The notes: a model not told the origin generated them from the sequence alone. DNA of 64,000 bases from Amia ocellicauda (GCF_036373705.1 NC_089864.1:16683501-16747500), one strand, 5' to 3'; shown: positions 25,701 to 35,758, counted from the first letter of the stretch. Numbers and translations are program-made.

Positions 25701-28700
25701 CATACTGGTACAAAATGAAACAAGGGTCTAGGAAAAAGTGCTTAACAAACCAGAACTGTCATATCTCATAAAGGCCACTGGTTTAAATTTTGCCAAACTG
25801 TCCTTTTTCCTAGTTAGTTCTTCAATAGATTTCCTCTTTCACCCCAATCATAGGGGCATTTTGGGGCTTGCCAAGCCACAATGAATGTTTTCTGGAACCT
25901 TCTTGTTGGCAGATTGTCAGTGTTCGATCGGTCATTGGTTCAGGTGGGACATTTAAACTCCTTTTGGTATCATGATTTGTTGTGAAAGACGATGTTGATA
26001 TTTTTAAGCTTGCACATTCTTTATATTGCTGGTCTTGAGGCTCCTTTACTCAGTATCAGGTCTTGATTTAATACACGTGTGTCCTTTCATGGGATTTCAG
26101 TTCCTACACAACAATTTGAAAATGAAAACCACACTGTGTCATACAGACTTTCTCTGTTGGCCACACCTAGTGTAAAAAGTAAACACTCATGTTTCTGGTC
26201 TGCTCTAGTGGCCCATTGCCATGCACTCGTATTGTCAGGCTTCTGAAAAATATTTGCTGTGCGTGTGAGAATTCTTCAGCTTTCTCAGGAGTGTGCCATC
26301 TTCACTGTGAAACCAAGATGTTGTCCTTCTCTTGGAATAAGTCTGCTCATCTCATCAGGAGAGTGATGGATGCTAAAATGCCTCTTAGCCAGATTAGTCT
26401 CCTATAAACTTTATAGTTTCCTGTCATGTAATGCTCCTGAAAGCATAAATCTCCAAAGAAAATCCTTTATCATGGTAACAGTACATTTGTATTTGTAGCA
26501 GCTTTTCAGCCCACATATGTTTTTTAAATATCCCTGGGTGCTGATGGATGGTGTGCTATTTCACATATTCGTCTGACTGTGTCCAGGTGGGAACTGTCTG
26601 AGTTTGAATTATGCCTTTGTGGCTTCAGGGCTTTCAAAAAAGTTTCCTCATAGAGTCACTGTCTGAAACGTGAGAAGTTGCTCCTGGGTTTATTTCGGCA
26701 TGTCTTTACATTTCTAACACCAGCCCAATTGACACATTGGACTTTTAATCCAGGAACAAAAATAAAACTTCTGTTCTCACTACTTGATAAAATAGAATAG
26801 AGATGCCCCAGCTGCACAATTTATTTCTCTGGTTAACATTTTAGTGATCATCAATTTTAAGATGCCATAAATGTTTTTTATGGTCCACTGTCTTTTAGTT
26901 GTAGATGAGCATGAGGAGATGGCTTGAGTAATTTGGTTCAGTTTAATGATGCAGAAGCTGAGCTCTCCGTGGATATATTGGGCTGCTGTCAAATTGAAAT
27001 CTATATCCCAAAGAAGTAAAACAATGTATTTTTCTTACTTTTATAACATTTCTTTGTCTGGGTCCCTTACCTTAACCAAGCATGTGATTATTAATATGCA
27101 TTTTTCAGACAATAAACCAAATCCCAAAACTTTAAAACAATGATGTCTCATATTCAGTGATCAACACAGTAGCAGAAAGGCCTTTTAAAACATCAACCGG
27201 TTGGTTAAGAATCCCACGTATGTCCTACATAAAGAGATTTCAGATGATATAAAGTAATAACTTTCTATGGTCTATGGGGTACAATTATGTGACCTTCACT
27301 CTATATTTGCAGAATTTCATAGCCACCGGAGGAAGTCGTTAATAAAGTATTGGTTGAAGCACATATAAATTAACAGCAGGGTTGGATAAGAGCCGTTAAT
27401 GCTGAGGGCCTTCAATTTTCTGAGGTTTAATACCCAGCATTAAAATAGTGGTGCTGGGGTTGGGGGCAGTGAGTTGAATCGAAGTACAAAGCAGTTCCAT
27501 TGAATTCAACAATCTCTGAAAACTAAGTAAAGGTATTACATTTAAAGTTTAATTGATTTTTTGTTTTCTCTTATTTTCGAATCCAGTTAAAATGTTTTAA
27601 AACTGTTTTGCTACAGGAATGTGGTTTTGCAGAACTTTGCAGATTCAAGGCTACTTTTTGTGGTAAATATGCAAGTGTCTTTTGTTAAAACTGTCTTTAG
27701 ACAAAGTAGGATAGTTTATAACATTTAGAAGTACTGCTTAACATCTAAGTAAGTGATGTCACCAGCAGACATGAAGAAATGTGTAATCAGTCATGTGGGT
27801 GGATTGTCTACAGTGTGAGGTCATGATCCAGGCTATTGTGAAATTTTGAGGAGTTGAACTTTCTGACTTGTACTGTACCGGGAGATCCATGGATATTTTA
27901 AGTACACATGAAGATTACTTAAGGGTTGAAACTTTGAAACTCATTCTGGTTTTCATGAAATTGTGGATGTTGAAATGTACAGGTCCTGTGTTTTAATTTT
28001 TATAGGTAATTTAGACATTTCCTTAAACTGTTTTGTAGTCACTGGTTGTTCACTGTGGGGAAAAAAGTGAATATATTTTTAAAACTATATCTATCCAACC
28101 AACCAACCATCCAAAGCTTATAAAGGCCAGGTTCTTGGCAGGACTTTCCAGCTCATTTCAACTCAGTAGTTCATCCCAAAATGCACTTTTTCATGCCTTA
28201 TTGATTATTTGAAAATGGGTTGACAGCAGCTTTCAGAGAATTCAAGTTTGTGTTCACCCTCCATATAAGCGCTCTCCGTGTAGACATGCACTCTGCGGAC
28301 AACTGCTCTTCCACTGAGGTATTGCTGAAAAAGGCCCCACCTTGTGTCTCTCAAAACCTATATTGACTCCTTAACTGTCCTCACATCTTCCTTTTGTCAC
28401 TATCCATATCCCATTCCTCCTGAACAGCGTAGCCCTGTTCTATAACTTTGGAAAATCATGGAAGTCTGACCCAGGAATAATAAAAGCTACAGAGGAACAG
28501 AAGAAGAAGGTAATTGTTTAAGTTAATTATTCTTATTCTACAATTGAGTCAGTACTTTGAAGTCTCTGGATCGGTGACCGTTTGAAAGTTTAAAGAGGGC
28601 CGTGGAGCGGGATGGTTTTAGTGCAAAGGGAATCAAAACCAAGATCCACAGAAATAGTCAATGATTTAAGTGTCCAGTTGATAAAGTTTTAATTTACAGT

Positions 28701-31700
28701 GTGTGTTTGCAGACAAGATACACATTGAATTTAAATCATGGTAATCTGAATAGTGATGGGCTTTGTGCTGAGAATCGCCAATGGAGGATGCGATCTGTGT
28801 CTTCTGTAATCATCACTCTGTAAAGCTGTTTTCAGTCTCAAAGTGCAGCCTGTCAGCAGAGTCCTTAAATCATAATTTTGTTGTGGAAAAGCTTAGAGAT
28901 GTCATGCAAAGATTCCCCACGTTATCCCACAGATTATGACTTGCTATGACCTCAGGGTGGTGGAATTTATGACAACCCACACATATGAATATCATTTATA
29001 ATGTCCTGACATCTGAAAATGAACTTCAGACTCCAAAAAAAAGAAAGCAAAAGACAAGCGGCAGGTTTCATCCAGCTAGGAATCCATATTTTAAAATTCA
29101 TGGACCATATTTAGAAATCTTCAGTGTGGAAAACATCGTAACATATTTCTACACCTCAATCAGCTATGAACCTTGACATCATACATCTTAAGAAACCTTT
29201 CAGACTTGGTAGTAGACACTACACGGAAAGACATGCTTGTATTTTATAATTTGTAAAATAAAGAGAGGCCCAGTAAACACTGAGAGAAATGTGTTTATTA
29301 AACTGTGTGGACACAATTAAGCTGCTGTTTGTGTAAGTGATAAGTTAAATTGCAGTCTGCAGTCCTCAGCCCAGCCTTAGACAGAGCATTGTGCACTCAC
29401 TAGCCTTTATATCTGCCACCTAGTATTGCCCCTTTACTCTGACTAATAGAGGTCTGATCATTCACATATTTGGCTAAAGCAGGTATTAATTGCTCCATCA
29501 GGTACAATTAGTAACATTTAGAATTGCAAACCCCTCAATAAGGTGTTTTATGTCAGGGGCTTAATTTTGTATTTTGTATTTTTTTCTTCTTAAAGCAAAG
29601 ATAAAACTCACTGCAGTTTTTTGTGTGTTTCAGACAATTGTTGAACTTGCAGAGACGGGAAGTCTGGACCTCAGCATATTTTGCAGTACCTGCTTGGTAA
29701 AAACTTCAAATTAGTATTTGCTTCGATGGTATTTAAGTATAATTAGTCATGACAAAATGTATTTCTGTGCATCAGTATACTAATGATTTAAAGATTCAAG
29801 TGTACTTTTAATATACAACTTAATAGTTTAAATTTTAAAAAGTATATACTGAATTGCATCACTGTTTATCTTCATCTATTTAGAGAAATGCATAATTACA
29901 TTAAAGTTGTGTTTGTTCTTCTCTATGTAACCTTGATTACTTTTCAAAGTATGTGACATTGAATTAACGCTGCCTTTTCAAATTTGTTTGGTAGATACGG
30001 AAACCTGTTAGGTCCAAACATTGCGCTGTGTGTAACCGCTGTATTGCAAAGTTTGATCATCATTGTCCTTGGGTGGGCAACTGTGTGGGTAAGTGAATTA
30101 AGATCAAGCAATAGTTAAAATTTTTCTGCTTAGTTTTTTGTGAAATCTAATATTACACTTGATTGTGTTCATAAGCATCAGTATATTTTGTCAGAGTAGC
30201 CTACACTGCCAGTAATATATTGAAAGATATTCAAGTTTTTAGTTTTAATTAAAGATTAACTTATAATAAATTTACTGACGGTGTTTATGGTATGAGAATG
30301 AGAATGATGTCTCTTGGTAATGCTTGTCTAGTTGTAGTCAACCAGCTGATTGAGGAAATGAGAAATAACGACTTGCCTGACATTTGTTGATGCTGTGCAG
30401 GAAGTGGAAATAATTGCCTCAGAAGTATTCTATGGTACTTCAGTTCAGGGAATGCCATTTATGAGAAAGTGTTTCCTGAGAGGACTACCCTGTAAACTCC
30501 AGAGGCAGGGACTGGTTGTTTTCCCTGCAGTCTTATTGTGTTTGTCCAGGTGTCCTTGGGAACGAGCATGAAGGAAACCGGAAAGCTTAGGCAGTATGTT
30601 ATTTTGGATAGATAAGCACAGGAAGAGTCGGGCAGTAGCTGTCTTGAATGCTTTATCCCTCTGTGACATCGCTGGGTCTTGGGTCTTTCAACAGCCTTGG
30701 TGGAGCTTGGTTCTTCACAGTCACAAAGGAAGCCATTTTCCAATTTATAGAGGTCCTTGAGAGTCTCGCAATACCCCACCTCTCTCAAGTGTTACATGGA
30801 CTGACAGACATCCTATGTATACTATTTGTCTTCTCCGATCCATGCATTTGACTCCAGTTCGCCCATAAATGTCAAAGATGACATGGAGCAGGGACGTCCG
30901 ATTTCCTAAAGCCATCCCTGGTAATGCAGAAAACATCCCCTGACGCAGGAACTGCGTCACCTGGAACTTTGTTGATTTGTTTTTCAAGTGGCTGGAAATG
31001 ATTGGTCGTTTGAGAAGAAAGTTCAGAGACGTTGCCTTTGTTGGCGTGTGTCAAGATGGAACCTACCTTTTCCACTCGACGTCATGGTGAATCTACACCA
31101 CTGAACAGTGAAGTGCAGCATGGGGCCACATGACTTTTGTTATGGTTTCATGGTTTTGTATGTTAGGCCCTTGCTGAGAGAGAACTGTTGTACCACATTT
31201 CAAACCACATCCTATCAAACGCCATTGGTGTGTGATACAGAAAGAGAGTCAAGACTTCAAATGGTCATATGTGGTTTATTCTACCAGTCTGTGACTGGAC
31301 AGAAAACTGCTCTTTTCAGCTTAATGGCTCTATCAAACAGAAATGAAGGCAGCTTAGTTTTGAATGATGATATAGGCACTCTGTTTCTCTTGCAGACCTC
31401 TGGGAAGAGGCTCTGAACGGCACAGAGACTGTTTTGAATAACACCTGGTCTACTTTTCCTTCCTGCTGTTTAGGGAGTGGAAATCATCGCTACTTTATTG
31501 GATATTTATTCTTCTTGCTCTGTATGATCTGCTGGATGATTTATGGCTGCATCTGCTGTAAGTGTAATACATTTTTATTGAAGGTTACTCTGTTGAACAA
31601 CATGCATTATTCTCTACATCAACATTACATCTTGTATTTTCATATTTATGTATATGCTTTTTAATAGTGAAATGCTAGTGAAAGTCTACCACTACTTAGT

Positions 31701-32965
31701 TTTCAACATTTCTTCTTTTAAGAACTGTGTAACTGGTAAAAGTGGTTCAAGTGATGTCCCAAAATAATTAAAATGAACAAAACACTGTACTATGGTGTAT
31801 ATTTTATCTTTTTATTATTGCCAACATTCTTTAAACAATTATACAGAAATAACTCCTGACGTCACTGGGAACAGAAAGCCAAAGCACTTGTATTATATTA
31901 AATTCTTGTGGAAGGGGTACATGGGCACGGCTTTCCTCCCATACCATACCAAACCACAGTACAGGACAGAAGACATCTTGAAAACATTGTGAGTCATGGA
32001 AATGAATGGCAGCTATTTTAACTCGAACCAGCTGTGTGAGCATGTGGAGAAGTGTAAAGTTATTGTGAACCCTGCTAATTGTTTGATAACATAAGCTTTC
32101 TGTACTGCCTGGAACTGATTTTATCATCTCGTTGGACTTAGACTGGAGGATTCACTGTGCTACCACTTATACTAAAGACGGCTTCTGGATGTACGTCACT
32201 CAGATCGCCACCTGCTCCCCGTGGATGTTCTGGATGTTCCTCAACAGCATTTTCCACTTCATGTGGGTGGCTGTGCTCATAATGTGCCAGATGTATCAGG
32301 TGAGGAGGGCGGCAACAATGAGAGTCTGGATGCAATTTGCGATTTTAAATAGTGCCTAACAATCCCGATTATTTTCAGGTTTCGTTTTCTCTTTTCCCAC
32401 ACTGGCTGCTGCTGTGTATGTACGCACCTCGAAACTATTATTATCCTAATATTCGTGTTTTCCATCTCCATAGTGTGGATTACTCCATTCTCTTTTTTTT
32501 TTTTTTTGCCTTATTATACAGACTTGGAGCACTTTGTGTTCCCTACACTGATTTAAGTGGTTCAAGACAGCGTTGGCAGTGTCCTCTTGATTGAGATGCA
32601 ACTAAATCACATTTCTGCTTTTCAGATTGCCTGTCTAGGTATAACTACCAACGAAAGGATGAATGCAAGAAGATACAAGCACTTTAAAGTCACGACAACA
32701 TCCATCGAAAGCCCCTTCAAGTGAGTATTCACCGTTTGCCGTGGGAGAGCAGATGACATACAAGTCTTGATTGTGTCCCCTGCAGGTGACTGACTCTCTC
32801 CTTCCGTCTCCCTTGTTCCCTTCTAGTCACGGCTGTATTCGGAACATCATAGACTTCTTCGAATACAGGTGCTGTGGTCTGTTTCGTCCCGTTGTTGTAG
32901 ACTGGACAAAGCAGTACACGATCGAGTATGACCAGACAACAGGATCAGGCTACCAGCTGGTGTAG
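1689..32965 (+). CDS. zdhhc17: ZDHHC17 (HIP14) palmitoyltransferase, 17 coding exons, 622 aa
   Basis: This is an ankyrin-repeat DHHC S-acyltransferase of Golgi and vesicle membranes; the human protein palmitoylates SNAP25, CSP and huntingtin. Join: 1689-1751, 11169-11272, 13782-13904, 15021-15098, 15752-15896, 18085-18149, 20177-20339, 21075-21200, 21676-21818, 22145-22245, 28385-28509, 29634-29696, 29995-30088, 31474-31557, 32142-32299, 32626-32720, 32827-32965. The sum is 1869 nt with the frame kept at every junction. Ankyrin repeats cover about residues 50-285, including Asn90 and Trp120, which correspond to human N100 and W130 that bind substrate peptides. Six hydrophobic segments lie near 295-313, 321-336, 353-369, 374-392, 474-491 and 523-542. 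The DPG motif is at 399-401, the Cys-rich DHHC domain at 434-465 with DHHC 454-457 (catalytic Cys457), and TTxE at 552-555. The protein is ten residues shorter than human because the start aligns with human Met11. Intron 10 is AT-AC. Confidence 0.97.
2326..2349. repeat. (GA)n microsatellite
   Basis: Twelve uninterrupted AG/GA dinucleotides in ZDHHC17 intron 1. Confidence 0.95.
3664..3760 (-). repeat. SINE 3'-tail fragment
   Basis: Read on the minus strand, it gives GTCGCCCTGGATAAGGGCGTC followed by CTGCCAAGAAATAA and an A/T-rich trinucleotide tail. This is the 3' tail of a tRNA-derived SINE family widespread in fish genomes. The tRNA-like head is not present here, so this is a 5'-truncated copy or the matching LINE 3' end. 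Confidence 0.65.
5998..6009. promoter_or_regulatory. RFX X-box-like palindrome
   Basis: GTTGCTAGCAAC is a perfect 12-bp palindrome matching two abutting RFX half sites. It lies deep in ZDHHC17 intron 1. A chance match is possible. Confidence 0.25.
9325..9418. mobile_element. Short hAT-like MITE (94 bp), uncertain
   Basis: The left end CAGGGGTGCATAAC and the right end GTTGCGCACCCCCTG form imperfect inverted repeats of the hAT type (CAGGGG...CCCCTG). The interior is non-coding. No clear 8-bp target duplication remains. Confidence 0.45.
11169..11272 (+). CDS. zdhhc17: ZDHHC17 coding exon 2 (aa 22-56)
   Basis: Acceptor tttgcag and donor gtgagt. It encodes [12 protein letters not shown] through [12 protein letters not shown], the stretch before the first ankyrin repeat. 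The last codon is split 2+1. Confidence 0.95.
11574..12789 (+). mobile_element. Full-length Tc1/mariner element (DD36E, Incomer-like), copy 2, 1216 bp
   Basis: A complete element lies in ZDHHC17 intron 2, same orientation as the gene. The terminal inverted repeats are 31 bp with one mismatch (11574-11604 and 12759-12789; left end TACACTCACCTAAAGGAG). It is flanked by TA dinucleotides at 11572-11573 and 12790-12791, the Tc1/mariner target duplication. It contains one intact transposase frame. DD36E spacing places it in the group described as Incomer rather than classical DD34E Tc1; that family name comes from memory of the literature. Confidence 0.96.
11724..12755 (+). CDS. Tc1/mariner DD36E transposase, intact, 343 aa
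   Basis: This enzyme cuts and pastes its own element. It has an N-terminal helix-turn-helix region (about residues 8-45, with [18 protein letters not shown]), a basic linker with RKKR at 127-130, a Gly box at 187-190, and the catalytic triad Asp152, Asp243 and Glu280. Thirty-six residues separate Asp243 and Glu280. The length of 343 residues is normal for the family, and no stop or frameshift interrupts it. The ATG at 11724 is 150 bp inside the left end. Together with intact terminal repeats and a near-identical second copy, this suggests recent and possibly current mobility. Expression from inside the host intron is unknown. Confidence 0.95.
   Translation: MGKKGDLSNFERGMVVGASLSISQSAQLLGFSRTTISRVYKEWCEKGKTSSMRQSCGRKCLVDARGQRRMGRLIQADRRATLTEISTRYNRGMQQSICEATTRTTLRRMGYNSRRPHRVPLISTTNRKKRLQFAQAHQNWTVEDWKNVAWSDESRFLLRHSDGRVRIWRKQNENMDPSCLVTTVQAGGGGVMVWGMFSWHTLGPLVPIGHRLNATAYLSIVSDHVHPFMTTMYPSSDGYFQQDNAPCHKGPIISNWFLEHDNEFTVLNWPPQSPDLNPIEHLWDVVERELRALDVHPTNLHQLQDAILSIWANISKECFQHLVESMPRRIKAVLKAKGGQTQY
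13478..13624 (-). repeat. tRNA-derived SINE, minus orientation
   Basis: Read on the minus strand from 13624, it begins with a tRNA-like head: an A-box-like stretch around GTGGAGTAGTGCTCAGG and a B box in GGTTGTGGGTTCAATCCC. A conserved body with ACCCTTGAGCAAGGTACCTT follows. The head and body belong to the same fish SINE family whose tail is seen at 3664-3760. The LINE-like tail is degraded here. Confidence 0.75.
13782..13904 (+). CDS. zdhhc17: ZDHHC17 coding exon 3 (aa 56-97)
   Basis: Acceptor tctcgcag and donor gtaagt. It encodes the first ankyrin repeat region, including [10 protein letters not shown], with Asn90 at the substrate-binding position of human N100. Confidence 0.95.
14834..14885. 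repeat. Poly(C)-(CA)n microsatellite
   Basis: A run of eleven C bases is followed by an interrupted CA repeat in ZDHHC17 intron 3. Confidence 0.95.
15021..15098 (+). CDS. zdhhc17: ZDHHC17 coding exon 4 (aa 97-123)
   Basis: Acceptor tcccccccag and donor gtaaga. It encodes [18 protein letters not shown] and TPLHWATR; Trp120 matches human W130 of the substrate-binding pocket. Confidence 0.95.
15618..15655 (+). repeat. SINE 3'-tail remnant
   Basis: GTGGGTAAGGGCATCTGCTT then AGAAATTAAG resembles the tail of the fish SINE seen at 3664-3760, in the opposite orientation. It lies just upstream of exon 5. Confidence 0.4.
15752..15896 (+). CDS. zdhhc17: ZDHHC17 coding exon 5 (aa 123-171)
   Basis: Acceptor ttttccag and donor gtatgc. 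It encodes ankyrin repeats from [18 protein letters not shown] to [13 protein letters not shown] and ends on a codon boundary. Confidence 0.95.
15897..20176 (+). other. ZDHHC17 introns 5 and 6 (interrupted by exon 6)
   Basis: AT-rich intronic sequence on both sides of the 65-bp exon at 18085-18149. It has a G run near 16267 and a GAAA-rich tract near 17265. I recognise no gene or dated repeat with confidence; the block 18240-18420 reads like old repeat sequence but I cannot assign it. Confidence 0.7.
18085..18149 (+). CDS. zdhhc17: ZDHHC17 coding exon 6 (aa 172-193)
   Basis: It encodes [20 protein letters not shown] plus H, an ankyrin repeat, and ends at a gtgagt donor. The acceptor, ttatttaaaag, has a weak pyrimidine tract but is fixed by protein identity and reading frame. 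Confidence 0.93.
20177..20339 (+). CDS. zdhhc17: ZDHHC17 coding exon 7 (aa 193-247)
   Basis: Acceptor gttttcag and donor gttaac. It encodes [20 protein letters not shown] through [13 protein letters not shown], the last full ankyrin repeats. The gttaac donor is not a strong match to consensus. Confidence 0.95.
21075..21200 (+). CDS. zdhhc17: ZDHHC17 coding exon 8 (aa 248-289)
   Basis: Acceptor ttccacag and donor gtaaat. It encodes [20 protein letters not shown] and the basic stretch FLKRLKADK that leads into the first membrane segment. Confidence 0.95.
21676..21818 (+). CDS. zdhhc17: ZDHHC17 coding exon 9 (aa 290-337)
   Basis: Acceptor aaaccag and donor gtgagt. It encodes the first two membrane segments, around [14 protein letters not shown] and [15 protein letters not shown]. 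Confidence 0.95.
22145..22245 (+). CDS. zdhhc17: ZDHHC17 coding exon 10 (aa 337-371), ends at an AT-AC donor
   Basis: Acceptor tgctccag. It encodes [20 protein letters not shown] and [13 protein letters not shown] plus the first base of Asp371. The donor is ATATCTTTTT, a U12-type 5' splice site. The gtgagt at 22296 is not the main donor: joining from there to the only nearby AG acceptor (28427) breaks the frame. Confidence 0.92.
22246..28384 (+). other. ZDHHC17 intron 10, U12-type AT-AC intron (6.1 kb)
   Basis: The 5' end is ATATCTTTTT (U12 AT-AC consensus ATATCCTTTT). The branch-point element TCCTTAAC lies at 28368-28375, an exact match to the U12 branch site, with its adenosine 10 nt from the AC 3' end at 28383-28384. 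Only these ends give the continuous protein [20 protein letters not shown], which aligns with the human membrane segment. The inside of the intron is AT-rich with no recognised gene. Confidence 0.9.
28385..28509 (+). CDS. zdhhc17: ZDHHC17 coding exon 11 (aa 371-412), starts at an AC acceptor
   Basis: It begins right after CCTCAC and encodes [20 protein letters not shown], membrane segment four, followed by the DPG motif (399-401) and [11 protein letters not shown]. The donor is gtaatt. An AG-based start at 28428 would lose 43 bases that clearly encode conserved residues. Confidence 0.92.
29634..29696 (+). CDS. zdhhc17: ZDHHC17 coding exon 12 (aa 413-433)
   Basis: Acceptor gtttcag and donor gtaaaa. 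It encodes [20 protein letters not shown] plus L, the start of the Cys-rich DHHC domain with two zinc-ligand cysteines. Confidence 0.96.
29995..30088 (+). CDS. zdhhc17: ZDHHC17 coding exon 13 (aa 434-465), DHHC catalytic core
   Basis: Acceptor ttggtag and donor gtaagt. It encodes [20 protein letters not shown] then [11 protein letters not shown], giving the DHHC motif at 454-457. The cysteine corresponds to the human catalytic C467. Confidence 0.97.
30089..31473 (+). other. ZDHHC17 intron 13
   Basis: Ends are gtaagt and tttag. The middle (about 30440-31420) is less AT-rich than the rest and has open frames on both strands, but none resembles a family I know and none has exon-like support. 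It may be an old insertion. Confidence 0.6.
31474..31557 (+). CDS. zdhhc17: ZDHHC17 coding exon 14 (aa 465-493)
   Basis: Acceptor ctgtttag and donor gtaagt. It encodes [20 protein letters not shown] and MIYGCIC, the membrane segment that follows the catalytic domain. Confidence 0.95.
32142..32299 (+). CDS. zdhhc17: ZDHHC17 coding exon 15 (aa 493-545)
   Basis: Acceptor gacttag and donor gtgagg. It encodes [20 protein letters not shown] through the last membrane segment near [19 protein letters not shown]. Confidence 0.95.
32626..32720 (+). CDS. zdhhc17: ZDHHC17 coding exon 16 (aa 546-577)
   Basis: Acceptor cttttcag and donor gtgagt. It encodes the TTxE motif (TTNE, 552-555) that DHHC enzymes carry after the last membrane segment, then [20 protein letters not shown]. 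Confidence 0.96.
32827..32965 (+). CDS. zdhhc17: ZDHHC17 coding exon 17 (aa 577-622 and stop)
   Basis: Acceptor cttctag. It encodes the cytosolic tail [20 protein letters not shown] to [11 protein letters not shown] and ends at TAG 32963-32965. Confidence 0.97.
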
Positions 32966-33156
32966 CGCCACGGTCGTTCTTTGCGAAGTCATATCAAACC
33001 TAGGCGATCTCGGAGCGGTGCCTGAATATTTCCTTAACGAGACTGAACTCAGCTTGAACTAGCATGCTGTTGTGGGGCTACACGAGAACAAAGAACAGAA
33101 CCTCCTTTTTCACCTGACATTTTCCTGACATGGACAGTCTGTAACTGCCAACCAAG

Positions 33157-33187
33157 TGGAGGAGGAGGAGGAGGAGGAGAAGGAGGA
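33157..33187. repeat. (GGA)n repeat in the ZDHHC17 3'UTR
   Basis: About ten GGA/AGG units, slightly interrupted at the right end. Confidence 0.95.
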
Positions 33188-34733
33188 AAAAGGGATTTAT
33201 TTGTAAACAGTAGTCATTTGCAATACATTTCATTGCAGTCTTTTTTTTTTTTTTTCTTATTGTCTCTTTGTTTTGATTTTTAAATTATTTCTCAGCTGAA
33301 ATGTGTGTTTTTGAACTGGTTTATGCTTGAAAATTAACTGTTCCATAAAAAAGCCCTTGACAATGGATTCAAAGAGTATTTAAAGATAAGAGCCGTTTCC
33401 TGGGAGCCAGTGATCTTGTGCTGATGAACTCGAACAGATCGAACCTGGTTCTCCGAATTGCTAGATTTTTTTATTTTTTTTTATTAATTTTTTCTTTTTT
33501 CTTTATGCGTCTCGTATTAGAATTGAGCTTTTCAGTGCAGGCCACCTAGAAATTGTTTCAAACAATTTTCCTAAATGGCCAGTACTGACAACATTTACCA
33601 TTGATATTCTTTTTGATTAATGTGACAAATCAGACTTAACACTTGTTAGTGATTTATAATGTGAATGCTTGTCAAATCTCACTTTAACAAAATTGGCAGA
33701 ACTTAGCAATTGACCAATATAAGGACATTTTTAGTGTATTTATTTTGTAAGGTATTTATAGAATTAATGAATGAAAATATGGTACAATTGCAGTAAAAAA
33801 ATAATAATTGTGAATGTTTTTTTTATTGAAGACAATTCTGCCATATCCCTCTTACACTACATGCGTCAGAAACTGTAAAAACACAATATATATATAAATA
33901 TATAAATATAAATTGTATTTTAATGCTTTTTAAAATCAAAACAGTAGGAATCCTTACCTTTCCACATGCATTTTAGAACCAGTATCCATAGCCATTTCAT
34001 ACAGATTCAAGAATGCACTGGGGAAGTTTATGGAACGGTTAAAAGACGGTGGTGAATTCAGAGCAGTTCATTGCACATGTCTGTGTCAAGATTTTTCCAC
34101 ACCATGTATTTGTTTTTGGTTTTTAAGACAATGCACTGATTATGTTGGTTGTATCTCGTTGTCACTGATGGGCTGCATTCATTGCTTCCGAGAAACACTT
34201 CCAATTTTCCAGTGAGACGGCCGCTGGTGAGCGCAAGAGAAACGTGGTAGCCCACCCATCTTTTGGGGGAAAGAGGACTGTGCAAGCAGTGGCGACTGGA
34301 TCCAAGTGTAAAGAATGTTTATCTGTACATAAATGATCTAGTTTACCCTTTTTGTCAGTGTTAGTTGAAGCTGCTCATTTTATTTTATTCGACCAAAAAT
34401 AATTATACAATTGTATGACTAGCTTTTAGTGATGTCCAGTACTGCTGTCTATAGGCATTTTAACCAGCAAATTCATTGCATGTCTGATGCTTGAAAATTT
34501 GGCAGTCCCCATAATGTAGGTCATATCCCACCATTCAAGCAGCCCGGTCCCTTCTACCTGGGAGAAGATGTGAATCTGTAAATAGTGAATGTTCAGTATT
34601 TGCAAGTAGACTATTTTATTTAATTTTCTCCCAGTATCTGTTTCTATGGTAGTGCAAGGCCTGCAGAAATTGCAAGTGCCAGATATCAGCCACTTGCAGA
34701 AGTGTAATATATTTGAATGTTTACTATTGGGGG

Positions 34734-34739
34734 AATAAA
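34734..34739 (+). terminator. Candidate proximal poly(A) signal of ZDHHC17
   Basis: AATAAA in the 3'UTR, followed within 30 bp by long T runs. It would give a 3'UTR of about 1.8 kb. Use is unproven. Confidence 0.4.
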
Positions 34740-35758
34740 AGTTCAACCAATTTTTTTTTCTTTACTTTTTTTTTTTTTTTTTTGTCGTATACCGAGTTTG
34801 TTAAACCACTGGATGTAAAATTGTAAAGCAAAAGCAAGCAAAATCATTACATAGATTCACGTTGACCTGTTCTTTCGTGGTTTATTAATTCTGTCTACAT
34901 GCAGAAATCTGGGACACTTGCTAGAAAGAGTGAAGGCAGGAAGGGCACAGCACACTTCGTCATATATGGGGATTTACATCGTTGCTTGGATCTGTCCCTG
35001 TGCTTGTTATTGGTTTGTTTTTAAAGGGCTACTGCTGACAGTTTCAATCGAAAGGAATGGTGTGGGATCTCTCTACCGAAGCTTGGCTCCCCCTTTTTAA
35101 ACAAAACGGAAAAGGTGGGGAGAAGCACCTTTTGAATATTAACTGTCACAGGTCCCAGCTACTGGCTACAGGTTTAAACATTATGCTTCTGACTACAGGT
35201 TGCAAAGTCATAGTTGATCATGAAGACGTGAGTAAAGGCCTGCTTATTTATGTGGATATTATAAAAGGGACACTTGTTGGCAGAACTGATCCAGCAACAT
35301 TAATTACTGAACCGTAGAAGCACTGGAATTTAACCCATATATATATTTTGCAGATTTAATTAATCCAGTCTTCCCTTGTGCTTCAGGGAATGCCCCTCGG
35401 TGCACACTGAGCCACAACGGCTCTTCCGGTTACAAAGTTTGCCCAACACACTCCAGTATATTTTGAAAACATCAGTTCTTTATTCAAGGCTCTGAATTTT
35501 GCACTTGGAACAATACGCTGAGGTTCCACATTGAATTCTGTCCTCCCTGCTGTATCCAGTCCTTTATTTTTACATCACACAGAATACTTCACTAATTCGA
35601 TAGAAACCCCTTCATTTCTGTGCCAAGTATTGCTTTACTTTCAGGACCTTTGTTGTACTACATTGTGGAGAAAAATCAAGCTGAACCTGCAAATGTTACT
35701 TCTAAAATAGCTCTCCTTAAGTCATGTCAGTTTTTGTTTTGGTTTTGTAAATTAATCC

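Noticed and set aside
30440..31420. Overlapping open frames on both strands in ZDHHC17 intron 13
   Set aside because: No frame resembles a known family, frames exist on both strands, and there are no matching splice signals. It may be an old insertion but I cannot support a gene.
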